A stretch of 64,000 bases of DNA, taken from NCBI GenBank assembly GCA_947179485.1, contig OX359246.1, positions 51,501,632 to 51,565,631 of the forward strand, read 5' to 3'. The notes beneath the pieces were generated by a model. It had not been told where the DNA came from. It made no database searches and saw only the letters and a program-made list of their open reading frames with translations. Shown in pieces: positions 11,420-21,315 of this stretch. The translations under genes and the position numbers were made by a program. How positions within the stretch are numbered: the first letter of the stretch is position 1; the number at the start of each line of letters is the position of its first letter. This DNA is from Allacma fusca. Its lineage: Eukaryota > Arthropoda > Collembola > Symphypleona > Sminthuridae.

Positions 11420-13477
11420 ATGGACAGCGAATTCAGTGGAGTTCGGAGAAGTCAACGTTTATTGGGGCATCCGCCAGAGATTCCTACTACGCCGTTTCCA
11501 GGGTTACAGAGGTTAGAATTCAACAACATGGAATCATTGGCTACAGCAACAGGTCAAACAAATCTAACATCGTCTTCGGAAACAACTTCGGCAAGATCAG
11601 TAAAAACTGGTAGGTATGGCAACGGATCTGTAACATCAAATAAGAGTGAGGTCGCTCGTTTGAAACTTCAAGCAGAGATTCAATCTCTTCAGCGGCTAGG
11701 AAGAGCAAATGAAGAGCTAATACTAGCTGAAAAACAACTTCTTCTCACCCAACAGAGGGTGGAGATGGAGCAGAGAATTGAAGCAAAACGGCTTGCCATG
11801 GAGAAACTGCAAATTGACGAAGGGATGGAAAATCTGGTTGAAGATTTGGACAATCGAGTTGAAGTTCCTATCGACGAATTCGAGAGCAGTAATCAAGAAA
11901 ATGTACAAAGGTGGTTAATCAGTACACCACAACTGGATAAATCGGAAGACATCGGAGCGGAAGTTTGCGATCCTGTTTTGGATCACATGTCCTCAACAAA
12001 TGCAAGACTGGACAAGCTACTTTCCCGTCAGGTTGTCTCTAAAGAATTGCCACAATTTAACGGAAACCCAGAAGAGTGGCCCATGTTCGTACAACAATAT
12101 CGTCGGACAACAGAATTATGTGGACTTAGCCCAGATGAAAATGTCATCAGACTTGAGAAGTGCCTGAAAGGCAAAGCAAGAGAATCGGTTCTACCAATAC
12201 TAGGACTACCCGAAAATGTGGAGAGAGTCATGGGAACTTTAGCGATGCTTTTCGGACGGTCCGATCAGATCCTAAAATCAATGATACAGAAAATAAAATC
12301 TGCGACACCGCCAACGACAAGTAAGCCTGAGTCCTTAATTTTGTATTCCAATTTGGTTGCTAATCTTGTAGCAACCATGAAGAGCTTAGGGAACATGGGT
12401 CAAATGTACAATCCCCAACTGCTGGAGGAACTGGTACAGAGATTGTCCTTCCATCAACAGTTCTCATGGTGTGGATATGCAAAGAGCAAAATACCTCAGT
12501 ATCCAAATCTAGAGGATTTCCAAGTATGGCTGTCTGATGCTGCGATGACTGCTAGTATGATGCCAACGACTTTCACACACACAGAAGAGAAACCTCATCA
12601 GAGAGGGAAAGACAAGAAAATCGTTATGGCGACGGTCAGCAAAGGAGACAGGAGTTGCTACTACTGCGGTAAGGAGGGTCATAGTCTAACAAAATGTAAG
12701 GACTTTGAAGACGTAAGTATCCAGTCACGATGGAAAACTATAAAGAATGAAAGTTTATGTTATGGATGCTTGATGAAAGGACACAAGGGAGTAGACTGCA
12801 AGAAGAAAGCGGTCTGTGGAATCGAGGGATGTGACAGATTTCACCACAGACTACTACACAAACCGTCAGAACCAGCTGCTAAAGTGGAATTCGCAGGTCA
12901 CGTGGATGTGTCAAGGGGAATGAAAGAGGTACTACTTCGGGTGATTCCGGTAAAGCTCTATGGACCTGCTGAAATTGTCAATACTTTTGCACTCCTTGAT
13001 GAGGGCTCTACTATCACCATGGTCGACAGTTCAATAGCAGAAAAACTTGGGCTGAATGGTCCAACTGACTCGCTCTACATTCAATGGACGAATGAGGTTA
13101 CACGTGAAGAAACGGACTCAAAACGGGTTTCAATGGAAATCTCCGGTGTTTTGACAGGGACAAAGAAGTTTCGATTAGAAAATGTCAGGACAATTTCGGG
13201 TTTCGCACTTGCGCAGCAAACGGTCGACATGGAATTTTTGAGGAAAAAATGGCCTTATCTGCAAGATGTACCATTTGCTTCTCTAAAAAATGCAAGTCCT
13301 ATGATATTGATTGGTTCTGACAATATTTTGTTGACTACACCTAGACAGCTTCGACAGGGACACTGGAATGATCCCGTGGCCACAAAAACATGGCTTGGGT
13401 GGGTCGTACTTGGTTGTGTTCGTATCTCACGAAAGTGGACTCTTCCCTCGTTCATGTATGTAATGAAGAATCTTTAG
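11420..13477 (+). CDS. BEL/Pao Gag and aspartic protease polyprotein (first frame)
   Basis: This frame of 685 codons starts at ATG 11420 and encodes the structural and processing part of the element. A helical, Gln/Glu-rich stretch lies at about 60-130. A DUF1759-like Gag core lies at about 208-355 (LPQFNGNPEEW). Two zinc knuckles of the C-X2-C-X4-H-X4-C type follow near 413 (CYYCGKEGHSLTKC) and 447 (CYGCLMKGHKGVDC), then a Cys/His cluster. The retroviral-type protease core LLDEGST is near 525, followed by the conserved stretch that normally leads into RT (KTWLGWVV near 655). The frame then runs out at 13477, while the expected continuation is in the -1 frame (13390-16890). BEL elements usually have a single gag-pol frame, so this is either a one-base change or a frameshift signal. 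No slippery heptamer is evident. Confidence 0.93.
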   Translation: MDSEFSGVRRSQRLLGHPPEIPTTPFPGLQRLEFNNMESLATATGQTNLTSSSETTSARSVKTGRYGNGSVTSNKSEVARLKLQAEIQSLQRLGRANEELILAEKQLLLTQQRVEMEQRIEAKRLAMEKLQIDEGMENLVEDLDNRVEVPIDEFESSNQENVQRWLISTPQLDKSEDIGAEVCDPVLDHMSSTNARLDKLLSRQVVSKELPQFNGNPEEWPMFVQQYRRTTELCGLSPDENVIRLEKCLKGKARESVLPILGLPENVERVMGTLAMLFGRSDQILKSMIQKIKSATPPTTSKPESLILYSNLVANLVATMKSLGNMGQMYNPQLLEELVQRLSFHQQFSWCGYAKSKIPQYPNLEDFQVWLSDAAMTASMMPTTFTHTEEKPHQRGKDKKIVMATVSKGDRSCYYCGKEGHSLTKCKDFEDVSIQSRWKTIKNESLCYGCLMKGHKGVDCKKKAVCGIEGCDRFHHRLLHKPSEPAAKVEFAGHVDVSRGMKEVLLRVIPVKLYGPAEIVNTFALLDEGSTITMVDSSIAEKLGLNGPTDSLYIQWTNEVTREETDSKRVSMEISGVLTGTKKFRLENVRTISGFALAQQTVDMEFLRKKWPYLQDVPFASLKNASPMILIGSDNILLTTPRQLRQGHWNDPVATKTWLGWVVLGCVRISRKWTLPSFMYVMKNL

Positions 13478-16400
13478 AGAAGAAGCTAATACAGATGATC
13501 AAGGAAACGTTTACGACTGAGGCTTTTGGTGTTCGAGTTGTTGCAGAAACAAGTCGTTCAAAAGAAGACCAGAGAGCAATGACATTAATGGAGGCTTCTA
13601 CTCGCCGAGTTGGCAACCGGTTTGAAACTGGACTCTTATGGCGCTCAGATGATGTGAGACTACCTGAAAGCAGAATCACAGCCCTAAGACGATTGTACTC
13701 GATGGAACGCAAGATGGATAAAGATCCAGTATTTGCAGACCAATATTGTGCTAAAATCCAAGACTACATCCAAAATGGTTATTGTAGAAAACTTTCGTCT
13801 GAAGAGGCAGCAAAAAAATTACCCCGGACTTACTACTTACCTCACTTTGCAACTTTTAATCCCCAAAAGCCAGAAAAATTGAGGTTAGTGTTTGATGCCG
13901 CGGCAAAATCACATGGGGTCAGTTTAAATGATTGTTTATTGAAGGGGCCAGATTTACTCAATCCGTTACCAGCGGTACTATGGAGGTTTCGACGACATCT
14001 AATCGGAATTGCCGGAGATATACAAGAAATGTTCCACCAGGTTCGAATTTTACCCGAAGATCAAGATAGCCAAAGATTTCTTTGGCGGGGGAAGGAAAGG
14101 AATCGTGACCCGGAAGAATTCGTGATGAGTGTGATGATCTTCGGCGCAGCCTGTTCCCCATCTTCTGCTATCTACGTCACACGAAGGAACGCTCAAGATT
14201 TCAAATCAGATCTTGAAGAAGCAGCTCATAGTGCCATTCGAAACTCATACGTGGATGACTTTACTCATGGCGCGGATGATGAGACCACAGCTCTGAAGAG
14301 ATTGAATCAATGCATTGAACTTTTTCGTAAAGGCGGATTTCGTATGTGCAACTGGGCTTCAAGTTCCAAATCAGTCATCCAGCAAGTACCCCAGACTATG
14401 CGAGCAAAAAAATGGGTTGATCTTACTGCTGAGGACGATCTTCCAACAGAGCGTGTGTTAGGATTGAGATGGGATCCTGAAGAGGACCAGTTCCTGTTTC
14501 AACTGAACTTTCCGAAAGTAAGCGAGGAAATTTTAAATTTGAAGAGAATTCCAACAAAAGCTGAAGTTTGCAGTGTGGTTATGAGTCCCTATGATCCATG
14601 TGGTTTTCTCTCGCATTTCATCATCAAAGGCCGAATCCTCATTCAAGAAATCTGGATTCAAAAAATTGAATGGAGAGATCAAATTACGGGAGTTCTTCTT
14701 GAAATGTGGAAGAAATGGGTAACTGAACTCAAGAAAATAACTGAGGTAAGAGTACCTCGATGCTTTGCACCAGCGACCGGACTTGCAGGTGCTAAATTGA
14801 CACTGCACACCTTCTGTGACGCCAGCGAACAGGCTTTTGCAGCGGTAGTTTATCTCCGTATTGAACACACGGGGGAAGTAACTGTTGCGTTCGTAGCAGC
14901 CCGGGCTAGAGTAGCTCCTCTGAAGGCATTATCGATTCCCAGGCTGGAATTACAAGCAGCAGTAATGGCTAGCAGATTGGCATCGTCAGTGAGGGAACAA
15001 ATTGATCTTTCCGTGGACTCGTCTCATTACTGGTCAGACTCCCGCACAGTTTTATGCTGGATTAGAGACGACTCCCGAAAGTACCAACAATTTGTTTCTC
15101 ATCGAATTGGAGAAATTCTCGAGTCAACAGAGGTGGATCAATGGCACTGGGTTCCCACCGGAGATAATCCAGCGGATGAAGCGACTCGTAACGTCGACGA
15201 CTCGAATTTCAGTCCGATGGGTAGATGGTACCAAGGTCCTAGTTTTCTTAAATTACAGAAATGTAGCTGGCCTGTAGAAAAATCTAATGTTTCTAGTAAT
15301 ATTCGTACGGATCAACTGGAACTTAAGAAGGAATTTGTCCATTTGGCTACAGTGAAAAGCGCGATCGTGGATGCAAGTAGACATTCTACGTGGATAAAAC
15401 TGATCAGAGTCACGGCCTGGGTGCAGAGATACGTATACAACTTTCAATCCAAATTTAGAGGAACTCCAAAGACTCAGGGTGAACTCACGGGGGAAGCTCT
15501 CATGAATGCTCAGCTCTACTGGTGGCGACTGGTTCAGGAAACGCATTTTCCCGAAGACCTCAAAGCTTTGAAGAATCAGTTACAATTACCCAGTAATAGT
15601 AAGCTAAAATCATTATCACCGTATCTGGATGCAAATAATGTAATAAGGATGCAGGGTCGAATTGGAAGAGCAGAAGAATTGGCCTTCGACGTGAAGTATC
15701 CGGTGATACTTGATCCAGCACACCGATACACAAAGCTACTTCTAGAACATCTTCACAGAGAAGCTAGTCATCAAGGAATTGAGACTGTTCTGAATAGCAC
15801 TCGCATGAAATACTGGATTATTCGGGGAAGAGCTGCAGTTAAAAAGGCATTTGCAGATTGCCAATGGTGCAAGACTCGAAGAGCAAAACCAATCCCACCC
15901 TTAATGGGAATTCTGCCGTTGGAAAGGTTGACCCGGCAACAGAGACCTTTTGCAATAACAGGTTTAGATTTCTTTGGCCCTTTCACCGTTATTGCGAATA
16001 GAAAGTCGATGAAAAGACATGGGGCAATATTTACCTGCTTTTCGCTACGAGCTATTCATCTTGAGGTGGCTCAGGACCTCTCCACCGACTCTGCCATAAA
16101 CGCAATACGCCGATTTATTGCCCGAAGAGGAACTCCAGAAGTCCTTTGGACTGACAATGGAACAAATTTCCATGGCGCGGACCGGGAAATGAGAAAAGCA
16201 CTTCGAGAACTTGATGGGGACGAAATAATGAAGAGGTTTGCTGGCAAAGGTATGACTTGGAAGTTCATACCCCCAGCATCGCCACATATGGGTGGAATTT
16301 GGGAACGGATGGTGAAGTCGGTCAAGAGTTCTCTGGAAGCGACTATGGTCAAGAACAATGTTCGTGAGGACGTCCTTCACACTCTATTTTGCGAGGCGGA

Positions 16401-16890
16401 GTTTATTGTGAACAACCGACCACTAACCTACATCTCTGTCGACCCTGATGATCCCGAATGCTTGACTCCCAACCACTTTTTAATGGGTAGTAAATGTATT
16501 GGAAACATTTCAGGTATATTTACCAAGGAAGACTTAAGTCGCCGGAGCCGATGGAGAATGGTACAAAGATATACAGATATGCTGTGGACACGATGGGTTA
16601 AGGAATACCTGCCCACATTAGCCAGGAGGACCAAGTGGTTCAAACAAGCGGTCCCTATCCAGATAGGTGACATTGTGGTAGTAGCGGACAAGGATGGACC
16701 TAGAAATTCTTGGCCAATGGATCGTATAGTCAATGTGTTTCCTGGCAAAGATGGGCAAGTTCGGGTGGTAGATGTTAGAACCAAGGATGGAGTTTATCGG
16801 CGTCCAGCTACAAAGATCTGCATCTTGGATGTAAATAAGCGTGATGAAGTGACTGACACTACATCAGGGGGAAGAAATGTGCCAGCTTAA
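13390..16890 (+). CDS. BEL/Pao Pol: reverse transcriptase, RNase H, integrase (second frame)
   Basis: A frame of 1166 codons with no internal stop. BEL-like sequence begins near nucleotide 13440, so the ATG at 13390 is probably not a true start. It enters about 90 bases inside the first frame. RT carries GDIQEMFHQV and the catalytic YVDD near residue 287. RNase H starts with TFCDASEQ near 475. The integrase has an H-H-C-C zinc region near 787-815 and the catalytic triad D860, D922 (TDNGTNF) and E972 (GGIWERM). A DUF5641-like tail (PNHFLMG, SRWRMVQ) follows. The stop codon lies inside the 3' LTR (LTR start 16878). All catalytic residues I can check are present, so the enzyme part looks intact. 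Pol copies the RNA and inserts the cDNA in the nucleus. Confidence 0.95.
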   Translation: MAWVGRTWLCSYLTKVDSSLVHVCNEESLEKKLIQMIKETFTTEAFGVRVVAETSRSKEDQRAMTLMEASTRRVGNRFETGLLWRSDDVRLPESRITALRRLYSMERKMDKDPVFADQYCAKIQDYIQNGYCRKLSSEEAAKKLPRTYYLPHFATFNPQKPEKLRLVFDAAAKSHGVSLNDCLLKGPDLLNPLPAVLWRFRRHLIGIAGDIQEMFHQVRILPEDQDSQRFLWRGKERNRDPEEFVMSVMIFGAACSPSSAIYVTRRNAQDFKSDLEEAAHSAIRNSYVDDFTHGADDETTALKRLNQCIELFRKGGFRMCNWASSSKSVIQQVPQTMRAKKWVDLTAEDDLPTERVLGLRWDPEEDQFLFQLNFPKVSEEILNLKRIPTKAEVCSVVMSPYDPCGFLSHFIIKGRILIQEIWIQKIEWRDQITGVLLEMWKKWVTELKKITEVRVPRCFAPATGLAGAKLTLHTFCDASEQAFAAVVYLRIEHTGEVTVAFVAARARVAPLKALSIPRLELQAAVMASRLASSVREQIDLSVDSSHYWSDSRTVLCWIRDDSRKYQQFVSHRIGEILESTEVDQWHWVPTGDNPADEATRNVDDSNFSPMGRWYQGPSFLKLQKCSWPVEKSNVSSNIRTDQLELKKEFVHLATVKSAIVDASRHSTWIKLIRVTAWVQRYVYNFQSKFRGTPKTQGELTGEALMNAQLYWWRLVQETHFPEDLKALKNQLQLPSNSKLKSLSPYLDANNVIRMQGRIGRAEELAFDVKYPVILDPAHRYTKLLLEHLHREASHQGIETVLNSTRMKYWIIRGRAAVKKAFADCQWCKTRRAKPIPPLMGILPLERLTRQQRPFAITGLDFFGPFTVIANRKSMKRHGAIFTCFSLRAIHLEVAQDLSTDSAINAIRRFIARRGTPEVLWTDNGTNFHGADREMRKALRELDGDEIMKRFAGKGMTWKFIPPASPHMGGIWERMVKSVKSSLEATMVKNNVREDVLHTLFCEAEFIVNNRPLTYISVDPDDPECLTPNHFLMGSKCIGNISGIFTKEDLSRRSRWRMVQRYTDMLWTRWVKEYLPTLARRTKWFKQAVPIQIGDIVVVADKDGPRNSWPMDRIVNVFPGKDGQVRVVDVRTKDGVYRRPATKICILDVNKRDEVTDTTSGGRNVPA
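16866..16877 (+). other. Polypurine tract of the BEL element
   Basis: AGGGGGAAGAAA immediately before the 3' LTR, within the last codons of pol. Purine runs at this position prime plus-strand DNA synthesis in LTR elements. Confidence 0.85.
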
Positions 16891-17390
16891 TTAGAGAAGA
16901 GAGTAGGTCAATGAGAGCCTGGAGATGATGAGCATGTGGAAGTACAGGCAGACAGAAATTATTGGAATAAGTAGCTGCGTGTACAGTTGTCATGGCAGTA
17001 TAGTAATAATTATTATTGTTAGAAGTTTATTCGTCAGTTTGTTTATGCTAAATGATTGGAGCTTATCAATTCTAATATTATAGGATATGACTGTATGAGA
17101 GCTATATGCTCTGAAAAAGAGGATTATTAGGATTTTTGGGTGCAAATGAGCGAGACGTGTCTTGTACGAAATAAAGTTTGACTTAATTTCTGTTCTGATT
17201 TTCTTCTTGAAAACTCTCATATTCATTTGCCCTGGGTAGCAAAGGTTACCAATCGTTAAAGAGAGTAATATAAGAAGGGAGAAATTAATTTAAATAAAAG
17301 GGCACTCAAAGGAGTGCTGGTCCTTCAACGTACTTTCACCAGGGAAAGTGAGCAACAACTTTATCCGTTCCGTCAATCTGAGACGGTACA
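16878..17390 (+). repeat. 3' LTR of the BEL element
   Basis: The 513-bp copy of 10835-11347, offset by 6043 bases throughout with no indel. AATAAA is at 17170-17175. The target duplication TCAGG follows at 17391-17395. Confidence 0.96.
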
Positions 17391-17395
17391 TCAGG
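17391..17395. other. Right target-site duplication of the BEL element
   Basis: TCAGG, followed by TGTTTGCTGAACTC, which continues the satellite monomer cut at 10834. Confidence 0.95.
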
Positions 17396-20300
17396 TGTTT
17401 GCTGAACTCTAACGCATCTCAAACTTTGATAATGCACTCCGTCGGTCTGAAAAAGCTCTATTCTCGAATTCTCGAAAAATTAAAAAATGCAATGAAAATG
17501 TGTCGCTCAGTTCACTTTTTTAGGTGTTTGCTGAACTTGTGCGAATCTCCTCAAACTGTGGGAATACAATCGAACAGTCTGCTAAAGCTCAATTTTCGAA
17601 TTAAGGATGCATCGAAAAGTATGAAAAATACGATGAAAATAACGTATCGTAGCTCTGGTCACATTTCAGGTGTTTGCTGAACTCGTCCGAATCTCCTCAA
17701 ACTGTGGGAATACAATCCGGCTTTCTGCTAAAGCTCAATTTTCGAATTTGGGATGCATCAAAAGGTATGAAAAATGCGATGAAAAAGACGTGTCGGTTCT
17801 CTGGTCACATTTTAAGTGTTTGCTGAACTCGTCTGAATCTCCTGAAATTTTGGAAATACACTCTGGCAGTCTGCAAAAGCTCAATTTTTGATTTTGAAAT
17901 AAATTGACAAACTAAAAAATGCGATTAAATGACGTGTCATTTGTCCTGTTTCATTTCAGGTGTTTGCTGAACTCTTCCGCATCTCAAACTTTTAAAATGC
18001 ACTCCGTCGGTCTGAAAAACCTCTATTCTCGTATTTGAAAAACTAAAAAATGCGATGAAAATGTGTCGCTCAGGTCACTTTTTTAGGTGTTTGCTGAACT
18101 TGTGCGAATCTCCTCAAACTTTGGGAATACAATCGGGCAGTCTGCCAAAGCTCAATGCTCGAATTTGAAATGAATCCAAAAACTAAAAATGCGATGAAAA
18201 TGACGTGTCGTTTCTCTGGTCACATTTCAGGTGTTCACTGAACTCGTCCGAATCTCCTCAAACTTTGGAAATACACTCTAGCAGTCTGCAAAAGCTCATT
18301 TTTTGATTTTGAAATAAATTAACAAACTAAAAAATGCGATTAAATGACGTGTCATTTTTCCTGTTACATTTCAGGTGTTTGCTGAACTCTTCCGCATCTC
18401 AAACTTTGATAATGCACTCGGTCGGTCTGAAATAGCTCTATTCTCGAATTTGAAAAACTAAAAATTGCGATGAAAATGTGTCGATCAGGTCACTTTTTTA
18501 GGTGTTTGCTGAACTTGTGCGAATCTCCTCAAACTGTGCAAATACAATCGGGCAGTCTGCTAAAGCTCAATTTTCGAAATTAGGATGCATAGAAAAGTAT
18601 GAAAACTGCGATGAAAACGACGTGTCGTTGCTCTGGTCACATTTCAGGTGTTTGCTGAACTCGTCCGAATCTCCTTAATTTTTGATAATGCATTAGGTCG
18701 GTCTGAAAAAGCTCTATTCTCGAATTTGAAAAACTAAAAAATGCGATGAAAATGTGTAGCTCATGTCACTCTTTTAGGTGTTTGCTGAACTTGTGCGAAT
18801 CTCCTCAAACCGTGGGAATACAATCGGGCAGTCTGCCAAAGCTCAATGCTCGAATTTGCAATGAATCCAAATCTAAAAATGCGATGAAAATGACGTGTCG
18901 TAGCTCTGGTCACATTTCAGGTGTTTGCTTAACTCGTCCGAATCTCCTCAAACTGTGGGAATGCAATCGGGCAGTCTGCTAAAGTTTAGTTTTCATATTT
19001 AGGATGCATCGAAAAGAATAAAAAAGGCGATTAAAATGACGTGTCGTTGCTCTGGTCACATTTCAGGTGTTTGCTAAACTCGTCCGAATCTCCTCAATTT
19101 TTGGAAATACACTCTCAGTCTTCAAAAGCTCAATTTTTGATTTTGAAATAAATTGACAAACTAAAAAAATCGATTAAATGACGTGTCATTTGTCCTGTTA
19201 CATTTCAGGTGTTTGCGTAACTCTTCCGCATCTAAAACTTTGATAATGAACTCGGTAGGTCTGAAATAGCTCTATTCTTGAATTTGAAAAACTAAAAAAT
19301 GCGATGAAAATGTGTCGCTCAGGTAACTTTTTTAGGTGTTTGCTGAACTTGTGCGAATCTCCTCAAACTGTGGGAATACAATCGGGCAGTCTGCTAAAGC
19401 TCAATTTTCGAATTTGGGATGCATCGAAAAGTATGAAAAATGCGATGAAAATGACGTGTCGTTGCTCTGGTCACATTCCAGGTGTTTGCTGAACTCGTCC
19501 GAATCTCCTCAAACTGTGGGAATACAATCCGGCTTTCTGCTAAAGCTCAATTTTCGAATTTGGGATGCATCAAAAGGTATGAAAAATGCGATGAAAAAGA
19601 CGTGTCGGTTCTCTGGTCACATTTTAAGTGTTTGCTGAACTCGTCTGAATCTCCTGAAATTTTGGAAATACACTCTGGCAGTCTGCAAAAGCTCAATTTT
19701 TGATTTTGAAATAAATTGACAAACTAAAAAATGCGATTAAATGACGTGTCATTTGTCCTGTTTCATTTCAGGTGTTTGCTGAACTCTTCCGCATCTCAAA
19801 CTTTTAAAATGCACTCCGTCGGTCTAAAAAACCTCTATTCTCGTATTTGAAAAACTAAAAAATGCGATGAAAATGTGTCGCTCAGGTCACTTTTTTAGGT
19901 GTTTGCTGAACTTGTGCGAATCTCCTCAAACTTTGGGAATACAATCGGGCAGTCTGCCAAAGCTCAATGCTCGAATTTGAAATGAATCCAAAAACTAAAA
20001 ATGCGATGAAAATGACGTGTCGTTTCTCTGGTCACATTTCAGGTGTTCACTGAACTCGTCCGAATCTCCTCAAACTTTGGAAATACACTCTAGCAGTCTG
20101 CAAAAGCTCATTTTTTGATTTTGAAATAAATTAACAAACTAAAAAATGCGATTAAATGACGTGTCATTTTTCCTGTTACATTTCAGGTGTTTGCTGAACT
20201 CTTCCGCATCTCAAACTTTGATAATGCACTCGGTCGGTCTGAAATAGCTCTATTCTCGAATTTGAAAAACTAAAAATAGCGATGAAAATGTGTCGATCAG

Positions 20301-21315
20301 GTCACTTTTTTAGGTGTTTACTGAACTTGTGCGAATCTCCTCAAACTGTGCAAATACAATCGGGCAGTCTGCTAAAGCTCAATTTTCGAAATTAGGATGC
20401 ATAGAAAAGTATGAAAACTGCGATGAAAACGACGTGTCGTTGCTCTGGTCACATTTCAGGTGTTTGCTGAACTCGTCCGAATCTCCTTAATTTTTGATAA
20501 TGCATTAGGTCGGTCTGAAAAAGCTCTATTCTCGAATTTGAAAAACTAAAAAATGCGATGAAAATGTGTAGCTCATGTCACTCTTTTAGGTGTTTGCTGA
20601 ACTTGTGCGAATCTCCTCAAACCGTGGGAATACAATCGGGCAGTCTGCCAAAGCTCAATGCTCGAATTTGCAATGAATCCAAATCTAAAAATGCGATGAA
20701 AATGACGTGTCGTTTCTCTGGTCACATTTTAGGTGTTTGCTTAACTCGTCCGAATCTCCTCAAACTGTGGGAATGCAATCGGGCAGTCTGCTAAAGTTTA
20801 GTTTTCATATTTAGGATGCATCGAAAAGAATAAAAAAGGCGATTAAAATGACGTGTCGTTGCTCTGGTCACATTTCAGGTGTTTGCTAAACTCGTCCGAA
20901 TCTCCTCAATTTTTGGAAATACACTCTCAGTCTTCAAAAGCTCAATTTTTGATTTTGAAATAAATTGACAAACTAAAAAAATCGATTAAATGACGTGTCA
21001 TTTGTCCTGTTACATTTCAGGTGTTTGCGTAACTCTTCCGCATCTAAAACTTTGATAATGAACTCGGTAGGTCTGAAATAGCTCTATTCTTGAATTTGAA
21101 AAACTAAAAAATGCGATGAAAATGTGTCGCTCAGGTAACTTTTTTAGGTGTTTTCTGAACTTGTGCGAATCTCCTCAAACTGTGGGAATACAATCGGGCA
21201 GTCTGCTAAAGCTCAATTTTCGAATTTGGGATGCATCGAAAAGTATGAAAAATGCGATGAAAATGACGTGTCGTTGCTCTGGTCACATTCCAGGTGTTTG
21301 CTGAACTCGTCCGAA
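17396..21315. repeat. Satellite array with 1812-bp higher-order repeat
   Basis: Landmarks recur 1812 bases apart: 17670 and 19482, 18746 and 20558, 19304 and 21116. That is about 13 monomers per unit and slightly more than two units. The two copies are nearly identical (for example TAGCTCTGG against TTTCTCTGG near 18900 and 20712). The monomers belong to the same family as the 832-bp array but in a different order. Confidence 0.92.

Larger units (their letters stand above)
10835..17390 (+). mobile_element. BEL/Pao LTR retrotransposon, near complete
   Basis: A 6556-bp element with two 513-bp LTRs (TG...CA ends) and a 5-bp target duplication TCAGG on both sides. It carries a gag-protease frame and a pol frame in the domain order of BEL/Pao: DUF1759-like Gag, zinc knuckles, aspartic protease, reverse transcriptase with YVDD, RNase H, integrase, DUF5641-like tail. 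Removing the element and one TCAGG restores an unbroken satellite monomer. The LTRs differ at only two places that I can see (G/A in GGGTGGCAAA, T/A in AATATAAGGG), so the insertion is young. The only visible damage is a reading-frame change between gag-protease and RT near 13440. Confidence 0.96.

Noticed and set aside
13390-13392. ATG at 13390 as the true start of BEL pol
   Set aside because: The first residues in that frame do not resemble BEL protein. The homologous sequence begins near 13440, so the ATG is coincidental.
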